Source of the DNA: CAWGCE01 sp964480915
GTDB taxonomy: Bacteria > Planctomycetota > Planctomycetia > Pirellulales > Pirellulaceae
DNA: 22,061 nucleotides
Assembly (NCBI GenBank): GCA_964480915.1
Contig: CAYZRS010000072.1
Location: 1 to 22,061, forward strand
Direction of reading: 5' to 3'
The notes beneath the pieces are model-generated. The model worked only from the letters and a program-made list of their open reading frames with translations, ran no database searches and was not told the origin of the DNA. Position 1 is the first letter of the stretch. Each line of letters begins with the position of its first letter. The position numbers and the translations under genes are program-made. Below, in pieces: positions 16,401 through 22,061 of this stretch.

Positions 16401-17455
16401 CCTTCCATCGAACCGAGGAGCTGTTCGTAAAAAGCATCTCGGTAAGCGGCGATCTGGGGAACGAGTGTGATCAGGCTGGTGTGCGAATCGTGAGCAGCCG
16501 GTCCATTGCCGCTGATCCCAGAAGCCATCAAGATCGTGCCCGCCAAAACAGCGGAGCACTCGAAGATAATTTCTTCCAGGTGTTCGTTATTGCTTTGTTG
16601 TTCTTCTTGGATTCGAGTGACCAGTGCCTCGAGCGTGACTTGCCTGACGACGAACCGCGTGAAGCGACCTCGATTGTCGATCTGATGCGGGTCCCATTCG
16701 CCAAAATGGTAGTTGGGGCGTCGATTGACCGGATGGTCGAAGTCGTAGGCGCGCGGATCGAACGCGAGCTCGTCCAGTGCCTCTAGCTCGAAGTAGGCCG
16801 CTCGCAGGACGGCCGGGTCGGTCTGGCGAAGCAACTCGAGCGTCGGTTCGATCAGCAACTGGTAGGGGCCCGGCGCGCAGCCGGCTCCGCTCACATAAAC
16901 CGGCACGGGCCGGATCCACTCGTGAACGCGTGCCTCGATATCGCGAGATTCGAGTGTCGCGACAGGTCGGTGCCCGACAAAGTCGTTCAGTTGCTTGATC
17001 GCTCCTTGGATCACGACATCGTCGCTTTGCGAAAGGTCTTGTGCGAGCAACGTTTGGCATGCCCGTCCCAACATCAGCGACCCAACAATGGTCTCTTCAG
17101 ATTGATGGAACAATTGATCGCAGTGATGGGCAAAATATTCGGTCACCAGTCGATCTTGCAGCAGTCGCAGCACGCGTTCCGCTTGCTCGGAATCACCGAA
17201 GGTGGGCGAGTCTTTCTTGAGCTCGTCCAGCTTGTTGATCATCGCTGCGACGGCGACTCGCCAAGCTGCTGGCTGATTGCGGGGGCGCCGTTTCGAACGA
17301 TCTTCGGCCGTTTCCAGGAAGTCGTGAACTTTTTCAAATAGGTCGTTGAGGCCAGCCAGAAATTGTGTATCGGGTGCACCGGACGAGAAGTTGAGATAGC
17401 CCAGCAGGTGCTGGAGCGTTTCGTGTGTTTCCGGTTTCAGCTGGCTGAGATGCAT
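13394..17455 (-). CDS. giant helical protein of unknown function (about 1353 residues)
   Basis: I do not recognise a named family. The whole length is predicted by eye to be mostly alpha-helical with many short amphipathic helices, as in TPR- or HEAT-like solenoids, with no signal peptide or membrane helix, so probably cytosolic. A conspicuous block near residue 245 reads 'RRPNYHFGEWDPHQID' then 'GRFTRFVVRQVTLEAL'. A low-complexity acidic stretch near 700-750 ('DDGTTDEEDSDDPFQAAYEG') splits the protein; the C-terminus is acidic ('KDEEAE'). Small relatives of this layout occur in planctomycetes as far as I remember. ATG 17453-17455 is chosen; an in-frame TTG at 17482 would add nine residues, and neither start has a clear ribosome-binding site. 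It is divergent from the secreted beta-propeller gene and ends in a perfect inverted repeat. Confidence 0.75.
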   Translation of the reverse strand: MHLSQLKPETHETLQHLLGYLNFSSGAPDTQFLAGLNDLFEKVHDFLETAEDRSKRRPRNQPAAWRVAVAAMINKLDELKKDSPTFGDSEQAERVLRLLQDRLVTEYFAHHCDQLFHQSEETIVGSLMLGRACQTLLAQDLSQSDDVVIQGAIKQLNDFVGHRPVATLESRDIEARVHEWIRPVPVYVSGAGCAPGPYQLLIEPTLELLRQTDPAVLRAAYFELEALDELAFDPRAYDFDHPVNRRPNYHFGEWDPHQIDNRGRFTRFVVRQVTLEALVTRIQEEQQSNNEHLEEIIFECSAVLAGTILMASGISGNGPAAHDSHTSLITLVPQIAAYRDAFYEQLLGSMEGQHAERLQQERNTLQQPFGAARQHLNLYLAQLRASQLQHVKLAKVFAKMGYPGAAQRQSDAVPVTSTRMQCRIDCAVAAGHLAIANHNREAAVKNLDRIIEQLKRGIECGAIVDPWNILGFQANFSLFPAMENTVRDHRIDELVALVDRTIDLYSRLWSDAAAADDQATCRQVEASFEELAIWWNQFAAHEVPSVKSPNPMDEFKAARLVAKALNEWYRSGAETGNIGFWAPHVESFDTPKAYSLVIETLLGKKDFTSAMSLLVHWLNQAPAVPLEDRERSFHALAQKWVHEVVNQGLSTGGETSTETEPPAERASAAAKPTPWKLLRKFFDYLEANADDYWQVPKFRLHEQENDDGTTDEEDSDDPFQAAYEGVVFRDSTDDGIDGAIFETPPTTDSEIESESERIIDRISFLGGLAKLWSNAAVAIGLCAHNDAGLIDEEAMRSSLLDWHHRCMSTRRGLLKLVDVISEEKLYRQGGDHDAMLEYDRRRLMKESLIEQIIATYVDTSEAERFLIAALLIVDSESATLERLQTDAQDKAERQLIDAARIHSAILKQDREATGPLCASLLEALASERILYVPLSKSGVPREIAVARMRQRMIENLLVALPRMGMLHDTLRLMDTAREMERNIPAGRGAVTQFDELFEVGFREMVLGLVRATAPQAGFSGDEDRDAESLLVHYLEQLTESALECWLKHSRTLRLSVLERVRQPTEWHKLVAFIEKYGGDLFTQKFLMLGNVRAILHCGSENWLADEARSAEDPPLQIVEALSGELSQVEAADRLNLILEAIVENYHEYRDYNSTTTQSDRGDMLYTMLDFVRVRVAYDRVAWNLRPVVLAHEVLVRNGRNEAAQLWRRMLADRIGAEADRYQRELEMLQEQYAMRMASVAERLNERFLVPMTIDRMRALVKPAVDQVGQAGPHHSFEILEEETALLMREPTGSGVEAPSWLLALEQEVEILEHRRQGRSRGDTEHPLLEPVILTSDQIEEQLILLQGKDEEAE

Positions 17456-17746
17456 ATGAGTCAAACCGTTCACGACGTTCAAGATTGGAATTTTTTACTC
17501 CGTTCCATCGTATGGATGTGTCGGAACATGGTCTAGGTCGCGTACCGGAGCCCGGTTCTCAGGCTTGGAGGGCGGTTTTTGCCGGATTTGCCGGGCTGGA
17601 TGGAGCCCGAATGCCGGCGATCGGTCGGTCTGCGAGCTTCCGGTGCGGTTGTTGATTATGATGGAAAGCGGAACCGCCAAGCGAATTGGACCGCTTGGTG
17701 GCCTTCTTCTATTCGTGGCCGGTCCATCCTGATTTGAAACAAGAGC
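17456..17746. promoter_or_regulatory. divergent intergenic region between the giant gene and the beta-propeller gene
   Basis: About 290 bases serve as promoter region for both genes. It is rich in hairpins: 'cgggct'/'agcccg' around 17593-17610 with a six-base loop, and a stem of 10 bp with one mismatch at 17674-17683 with 17692-17701 ('ccgccaagcg' against 'cgcttggtgg'), about 45 bases before the beta-propeller start, within its presumed leader. No sigma-factor promoter consensus was assigned. Confidence 0.4.
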
Positions 17747-19339
17747 ATGATCAAACGAAGTCTATTGACGAGTGTTATCGCCTGTTTATTCGTGAGCTGC
17801 TGGGTCGATTCGACGCCGGCTCAACAGTTCGATTGGCAGCAAGTGGGCTTGGAACGCGCGTGGAAATTCCAGGCGCCAACCGATCCGGCCCGCAGTGGTG
17901 ATCTGTCGGCGGCAACGTTCGTCAGCAGTGAACGAAAACGGACCGTGTATGAGGTGAGCTACGAAGGTGGACCGAAGAGTGTCTTCGTCTCTGGTCAGAT
18001 TGATCGCTCTGGCAATCGACTGGATGCCGCTGCGGCCGCATTCCAAGCCGACGTTGAACTGCGAACGATGAAGGCGCTCGGCCACGACGATGCCAAAATC
18101 GAATCTCGCGAAGTCCCCGACGTATCGCTGCTCGTCCAGACCGGCAGCGGTCAGTTGTTGTTGCTCGATGGCGAGACGGGCCAATTGCGGTGGGATATCA
18201 CGGTCGGCAAACACAACCTGACAAACCAAAAACCGGCGATCGGCGAACGCTACGTGGCGGCCGTCAATGGATCCACGCTCTACGTCATCAATAAAGAAAC
18301 GGGGAAACTAGAACAGACGCGTGCCTTGACCGGCATTCCCGATGCCGGTCCGACGATCGCTGGTGAAAAACTGTTCGTTCCTACGATGGGACGACCGTTT
18401 GAAGTCTATTCGTTGCTTGATGGCGAGTTACACCTGCCCGCTAAGTTTCGTGCTTCTTATGGACGAATTACCAGTCCGCCCGTGGCCACTCCGCTTAGCG
18501 TCACTTGGGCAACCGATCGCGGCTTTCTGTTCATGGCCGATCCGATCACGGGCGTGTCGACAGCTCGTGTCGAATCGCGTCGTGGTATCGTTGGTGCTCC
18601 CGCGTTCATTCCGCCCGATTGGGTCGTTGTGAGCATTGAAGATGGTTACGTGTTGGCGGTCGAACTACAACGCCAAGTCATCCAATGGGAATTCTTCACC
18701 GGTCAATCGTTGTCCGAATCACCTTTTGCGATGAGCAGCACGGTGTACGTCCCGTCCGCTCAAGATGAATTGTTTGCGCTCAACGTCGAGGATGGCAAAC
18801 TCAAGTGGAACGCTTCGGACGTGTCGCGTGTCATCAGCGGCATGGATGATCGGCTCTATTGTGTCGATTCGAAAGGGCAGCTTTCGATTCTGGACGTCGC
18901 CGACGGCCGCAAAGTGGCCGGGGCGCCGATCGGACCGAAAGATTTAGTGCTCACGAACGGACTGACCGATCGTATCTACATTGTGCGGCATACGGGCATG
19001 ATCGAATGCGTGCGAGCCGACGGAGCCCAATGGCCCACACTCCACTTTCCGCCCGCTGCTTCCGACACGGCGGACGACAAACCGGCGATGAAAGCGGCCG
19101 AGGAAGAGACCGCTTCGCCCGGTGACGAAGGGAGTGAGCTGACCGCAGCGGAAGTCGATGATGTCATGGCCAGTGATGAAGACGAAAATCCCTTCGGCAC
19201 CGACGACGAGGCCAATCCCTTCGGCGAAGATGAGGCGGAAGAGATGGGTGCCGACGACGGATTCGATGACGAGAATCCGTTCGATGTCGGGGATGACGAA
19301 GACCCGTTCGGCGATACGGGTGACGATCCATTCGGTTAA
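17747..19339 (+). CDS. secreted PQQ-type beta-propeller protein with acidic NPF/DPF tail
   Basis: Product of 530 residues. A signal peptide (about 1-25, 'LLTSVIACLFVS', cleavage near 'TPAQQ') exports it; a lipoprotein cut at Cys18 ('FVSC') is possible but a poor lipobox. Residues about 75-435 carry PQQ/WD-like blades: repeated 'LLLLDGETGQLRWDI', 'LYVINKETGKLEQ', 'VLAVELQRQVIQWEF' and 'LFALNVEDGKLKWN', as in BamB-type propellers. No cofactor-binding residues can be shown. The last 95 residues are disordered and very acidic, with NPF or DPF at residues 481, 490, 510, 519 and 527. BamB-like propellers scaffold proteins at membranes; the partner here is unknown. The gene is divergent from the giant helical-protein gene, and 226 bases separate it from purH. 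Confidence 0.82.
   Translation: MIKRSLLTSVIACLFVSCWVDSTPAQQFDWQQVGLERAWKFQAPTDPARSGDLSAATFVSSERKRTVYEVSYEGGPKSVFVSGQIDRSGNRLDAAAAAFQADVELRTMKALGHDDAKIESREVPDVSLLVQTGSGQLLLLDGETGQLRWDITVGKHNLTNQKPAIGERYVAAVNGSTLYVINKETGKLEQTRALTGIPDAGPTIAGEKLFVPTMGRPFEVYSLLDGELHLPAKFRASYGRITSPPVATPLSVTWATDRGFLFMADPITGVSTARVESRRGIVGAPAFIPPDWVVVSIEDGYVLAVELQRQVIQWEFFTGQSLSESPFAMSSTVYVPSAQDELFALNVEDGKLKWNASDVSRVISGMDDRLYCVDSKGQLSILDVADGRKVAGAPIGPKDLVLTNGLTDRIYIVRHTGMIECVRADGAQWPTLHFPPAASDTADDKPAMKAAEEETASPGDEGSELTAAEVDDVMASDEDENPFGTDDEANPFGEDEAEEMGADDGFDDENPFDVGDDEDPFGDTGDDPFG
19187..19336 (+). repeat. coding repeat of acidic NPF/DPF motifs
   Basis: Five motifs, NPFG, NPFG, NPFD, DPFG and DPFG, are spread over the last 50 codons of the beta-propeller gene, separated by 6 to 17 Asp/Glu-rich residues. 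The codons vary (aat-ccc-ttc, aat-ccg-ttc, gac-ccg-ttc, gat-cca-ttc), so the motif is kept by selection or old duplication, not by recent DNA slippage. Confidence 0.75.
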
Positions 19340-19565
19340 CGGGCGGGATCTTACCATGTGGCTGAACTCGCTCCGCTGTAAGCAACACCGCCACATCATG
19401 GTGGGGCACGAAGCCGACACCCACCCCAGTTCACGTTTCGACCACGGCATCCGTTGATCCGCCGAGGGTATCTGGCATTCTGCCCATATTCCGCGACAAT
19501 TGAGGGCTTGGATGTTTACGGCCCTCGGTGGCCGCCCGAAACGACGAACCCCACAGCGAGCCGAT

Positions 19566-21182
19566 ATGACCGCCTCTGCCACGGAAGAAGATACGACCAG
19601 CAACTGCGTTGCCCTGACGCGCGCCATCATCAGTGTCAGTGACAAGACCGGACTGACCGAGTTTGCCCAAGCGTTGACTGAGCGCGGCGTCGAAATTTAT
19701 AGCACCGGGGGCACGCGCCGTCACTTGGAAGAGGCCGGCTTGGTCGTCCAGGATATTTCGAGCTATACCGGCTTTCCCGAGATGATGGATGGTCGCCTGA
19801 AGACGTTGCACCCGAAAGTATTTGGCGGCATTCTGGCACGCCACGATCGTGACGACGATATGAAGGGTTTGGAAGCCGAAGCGATTCGGACATTCGAATT
19901 GGTCGTTGTCAATCTCTACCCGTTCGAACAAACGGTCGCGTGCGAAGGCGTCACGGACGCCGAAGCGATTGAACAAATTGATATCGGCGGTCCCAGCTTG
20001 GTACGAGCCGCGGCCAAGAATCATCGCTTCACCACGATTCTCACTTCTGCCGATCAGTATGCCGAGTTGCTGGACGACCTGTCAGCAAGCGGAAGCACTT
20101 CGCTGCCGTTCCGTCGTAAGATGGCCGGGGCCGCCTTTGCTCGCACCGCAGCCTATGATCAGGCGATCGCCGGCTATTTTGCCAGTGCTTCGACTGCGGA
20201 CACGGTGCCCAATGATTCGCCTTTCGATACGCAAATGACGCGCCGTTGGCAGCGTCAGGCGGTGCTACGTTACGGGGAAAATCCACACCAGCAAGCGGCG
20301 CTCTATGCGACCGGCGGCGAAGGGGCTTCTTTGGTGCGAGCCCGGCAGCTGAATGGCAAGGAGCTTTCTTACAACAACCTCCTCGACCTCGACGCCGCCC
20401 TGGGGATTGTCCGCAGCTTTGAACAGCCGTGTGTCGTGGTCATCAAACACAACAATCCATGCGGAATCGCTTGCAGTGCAACGATCGAACAAGCGACCTC
20501 CAACGCCATGGCGGGTGATCCAGTCAGCGCGTTTGGCTCGGTGCTGGGATTCAATCGCATCGTCGATGCGGCGGCAGCCGAGGCGTTAGTTCGACCAGGC
20601 TTGTTCATTGAGGCGATAGTGGCGCCAGGATTCGAACCGGCAGCGGTCGAAAAACTGACAACGATTCCGAAATGGAAAAAGAACGTGCGGCTGATGGAAC
20701 TGGGTGAACTGGCCTCACTGGCTCCGACGCAAGTCGTTCGTGAAGTCAACGGCGGTGTACTGGTGCAGGAGGCCGACACGTTGGCCACGGACCCGAGCGA
20801 TTGGCAGATCGTCACGGAAACGAAAGCCGAAGACGGGATGATGGCCGAACTGAAATTCGCTTGGGATGTCGTGCGTCACGTGCGGTCCAATGCGATCGCC
20901 GTTTGCAATGGACTCGCTTCCTGCGGTATCGGTGCCGGCCAAATGAGCCGCGTCGATGCGGTCGACATCGCGCTGTCGAAAGCGGGCGAACGCACGCAGG
21001 GCGCCGTACTCTCGTCTGACGCTTTCTTCCCCTTCCCCGATTCGATCCACAAAGCGGCTGCCGCCGGCATCGCCGCCGTGATCCAGCCTGGCGGATCGAA
21101 GAAAGACAGCGAAGTGATCGCCGCCTGCAACGAACACGGCCTAGCGATGATCTTCACCGGTCGCCGCCACTTCAAACACTAA
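19566..21182 (+). CDS. purH: bifunctional AICAR formyltransferase / IMP cyclohydrolase
   Basis: Catalyses the last two steps of purine synthesis: formylation of AICAR with 10-formyl-THF, then ring closure to IMP, in the cytosol. The 538-residue product has the usual length. The N-terminal cyclohydrolase (MGS-like) domain shows 'ALISVSDKTGL'-like 'AIISVSDKTGLTEFAQAL', 'STGGTRRHLEEAG', 'FPEMMDGRLKTLHPKVFGG' and 'VVVNLYPFEQTVA'. The transformylase domain shows 'RYGENPHQQAALY', 'GKELSYNNLLDLDAA', the catalytic-lysine/histidine motif 'IKHNNPCG', 'GAGQMSRVDAV', 'SDAFFPFPDSI' and the terminal 'GRRHFKH'. The ATG at 19566 is chosen because the 22 extra residues from 19500 are unlike PurH. Same strand as trpC with a gap of 90 bases to its start; joint transcription is possible. 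Confidence 0.96.
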   Translation: MTASATEEDTTSNCVALTRAIISVSDKTGLTEFAQALTERGVEIYSTGGTRRHLEEAGLVVQDISSYTGFPEMMDGRLKTLHPKVFGGILARHDRDDDMKGLEAEAIRTFELVVVNLYPFEQTVACEGVTDAEAIEQIDIGGPSLVRAAAKNHRFTTILTSADQYAELLDDLSASGSTSLPFRRKMAGAAFARTAAYDQAIAGYFASASTADTVPNDSPFDTQMTRRWQRQAVLRYGENPHQQAALYATGGEGASLVRARQLNGKELSYNNLLDLDAALGIVRSFEQPCVVVIKHNNPCGIACSATIEQATSNAMAGDPVSAFGSVLGFNRIVDAAAAEALVRPGLFIEAIVAPGFEPAAVEKLTTIPKWKKNVRLMELGELASLAPTQVVREVNGGVLVQEADTLATDPSDWQIVTETKAEDGMMAELKFAWDVVRHVRSNAIAVCNGLASCGIGAGQMSRVDAVDIALSKAGERTQGAVLSSDAFFPFPDSIHKAAAAGIAAVIQPGGSKKDSEVIAACNEHGLAMIFTGRRHFKH

Positions 21183-21272
21183 AGCGCTGCATTCTCTGTA
21201 CCACGAATCTTCCGACTCGTGTCCACAGAAACAACCAGCTCCCAACCGATGGCACTTCGAAGCAAGGCGTCC

Positions 21273-22061
21273 ATGCCCACCATCCTCGACAAGATCGTCG
21301 CGACGAAGAAGCAAGAAATTGCGGCTGCCAAACAGGCACGTCCGCTGGCCGAGCTGGAATCGCAACTGAATTCTGCTCCGCCAGTTCGCGATTTTTTCAC
21401 ACCACTGGCCGCCCCAGGTCCGATCAAACTGATCGCTGAGGTTAAGAAAGCCAGCCCGTCGAAAGGTATCATCCGCGCCGATTTCAACCCGGTCGAAATT
21501 GCCAAGGCCTACGAGCAATCGGGCGCCACCTGCATTAGCGTGCTCACCGACGAATCGTATTTTCAAGGCAGCCTTGCCTATTTGACAGCCGTCCGTCAAC
21601 AAGTCACGCTGCCCGTGCTGCGGAAAGATTTCCTGATCGACGAATATCAGTTGGTCGAAGCGCGAGTCGCCGGTGCGGACGCCGTGCTGCTCATTGCCGA
21701 GTGCTTGGACGACTGCGGTCTGCGAAGCTTGCACAACCGGGCGATCGAACTGGGAATGACACCGCTGGTCGAATTCTACGAACCAGAGAATGCTCAGCGG
21801 GTCGTGGAAGCGGGGGCCGTTTTGATTGGTGTCAACAACCGTGACCTGCGGACGTTTGAAGTCGACCTGAATCACACGCTCCGGATGCAATCGCAACTAC
21901 CCGACGAGTGCACGCTTGTCGGCGAGAGCGGGATCGCCGGCCGTGCCGACGTCCAGTTCCTTGAAAATGGCGGCGTGGACGCGATGCTTGTCGGCGAGCA
22001 GCTCATGCGGCAGCCCGATATTGGAGCCGGGGTGCGAGAGCTTTTGGGTCGCAGCGACTAG
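21273..22061 (+). CDS. trpC: indole-3-glycerol-phosphate synthase
   Basis: Converts the deoxyribulose form of phosphoribosyl anthranilate (CdRP) into indole-3-glycerol phosphate in tryptophan synthesis. It is a monofunctional TIM-barrel of 262 residues, not fused to TrpF. Motifs: 'PTILDKIVATKKQEIA' at the N-terminus, 'IAEVKKASPSKG' with the catalytic Lys, 'SVLTDESYFQGS', 'LPVLRKDFLID' with another catalytic Lys, 'EFYEPENA', 'GVNNRDLRTFEVDL' and 'VGESGIAG'. The start at 21273 has 'aagg' five bases upstream and fits the family; in-frame GTG 21219 and ATG 21249 give longer, unusual N-termini. The stop codon is the last three bases of the window, so the gene is complete. No other trp gene is seen; neighbour is purH. 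Confidence 0.95.
   Translation: MPTILDKIVATKKQEIAAAKQARPLAELESQLNSAPPVRDFFTPLAAPGPIKLIAEVKKASPSKGIIRADFNPVEIAKAYEQSGATCISVLTDESYFQGSLAYLTAVRQQVTLPVLRKDFLIDEYQLVEARVAGADAVLLIAECLDDCGLRSLHNRAIELGMTPLVEFYEPENAQRVVEAGAVLIGVNNRDLRTFEVDLNHTLRMQSQLPDECTLVGESGIAGRADVQFLENGGVDAMLVGEQLMRQPDIGAGVRELLGRSD

Noticed and set aside
19356..19396. inverted repeat 'atgtggc'/'gccacat' after the beta-propeller gene as a terminator
   Set aside because: Only seven base pairs with a 27-base loop and no following T-run.
18944..19645. 233-codon minus-strand open frame
   Set aside because: Antisense to the acidic tail of the beta-propeller gene and the purH start; its length is due to the skewed Asp/Glu codons of the tail.
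21141..21896. 251-codon minus-strand open frame
   Set aside because: Antisense shadow of purH end and trpC, both of which have complete family motifs.
1..22061. CRISPR arrays, tRNA or rRNA genes, insertion sequences
   Set aside because: No regularly spaced direct repeats, no cloverleaf or T-loop motif, no rRNA signature and no transposase or flanking inverted repeats were seen on either strand.

Overview
The window looks like chromosomal DNA from a planctomycete, probably Pirellulales-like. This is inferred from gene content only: a PEP-CTERM protein with dockerin-type calcium loops ending in the 'NGGDFLLWNANKF' pattern, an ECF sigma factor, a very long helical protein of unknown function next to a secreted PQQ-type beta-propeller with an acidic NPF/DPF tail, a YHS-domain secreted protein, and sparse, mostly monocistronic gene packing. 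No rRNA, tRNA, CRISPR array, insertion sequence or phage gene was recognised.

Layout. Bases 1-5870 are gene-poor, look more AT-rich than the rest, and carry wreckage. There is a gene-free stretch with a diverged direct duplication (1-884), an ECF sigma factor (969-1538), an aminoglycoside-phosphotransferase-family pseudogene with two frameshifts, a stop and a lost 3' end (about 1779-2460), three small minus-strand envelope genes (YHS protein, SPW-like membrane protein, DUF2892/YgaP-type membrane protein), and the broken C-terminal end of a thioredoxin-reductase-like flavoprotein (about 5050-5400). Bases 5876-7240 encode NADP-type glutamate dehydrogenase. Then follow minus-strand csrA with a strong Shine-Dalgarno and a GGA-loop hairpin in its leader, a PEP-CTERM/dockerin protein, an HTTM-like polytopic membrane protein and an SRPBCC protein. 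Divergent from the last is an apparent two-gene operon: an iodotyrosine-deiodinase-like nitroreductase and HemW (radical SAM). Bases 13394-17455 (minus) encode a roughly 1350-residue helical protein of unknown function, divergent from the secreted beta-propeller (17747-19339). The window ends with purH (purine synthesis) and trpC (tryptophan synthesis), both plus strand and complete.

How the parts relate. purH, trpC, gdhA and hemW are core metabolism (purines, tryptophan, ammonium assimilation, heme handling) and look intact. The candidate undescribed system is the divergent pair of a giant alpha-helical protein and a beta-propeller, which share acidic xPF motifs. This recalls the solenoid-plus-propeller architecture of membrane-coat proteins reported in planctomycetes, but nothing here proves a partnership. 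The other point of functional interest is the deiodinase-type nitroreductase, which keeps all three zwitterion-binding positions of the family. Several non-coding structures are recorded: two likely terminators, a perfect 12-bp inverted repeat on a stop codon, a helical-turn direct repeat in a divergent promoter region, and a probable CsrA self-binding site.
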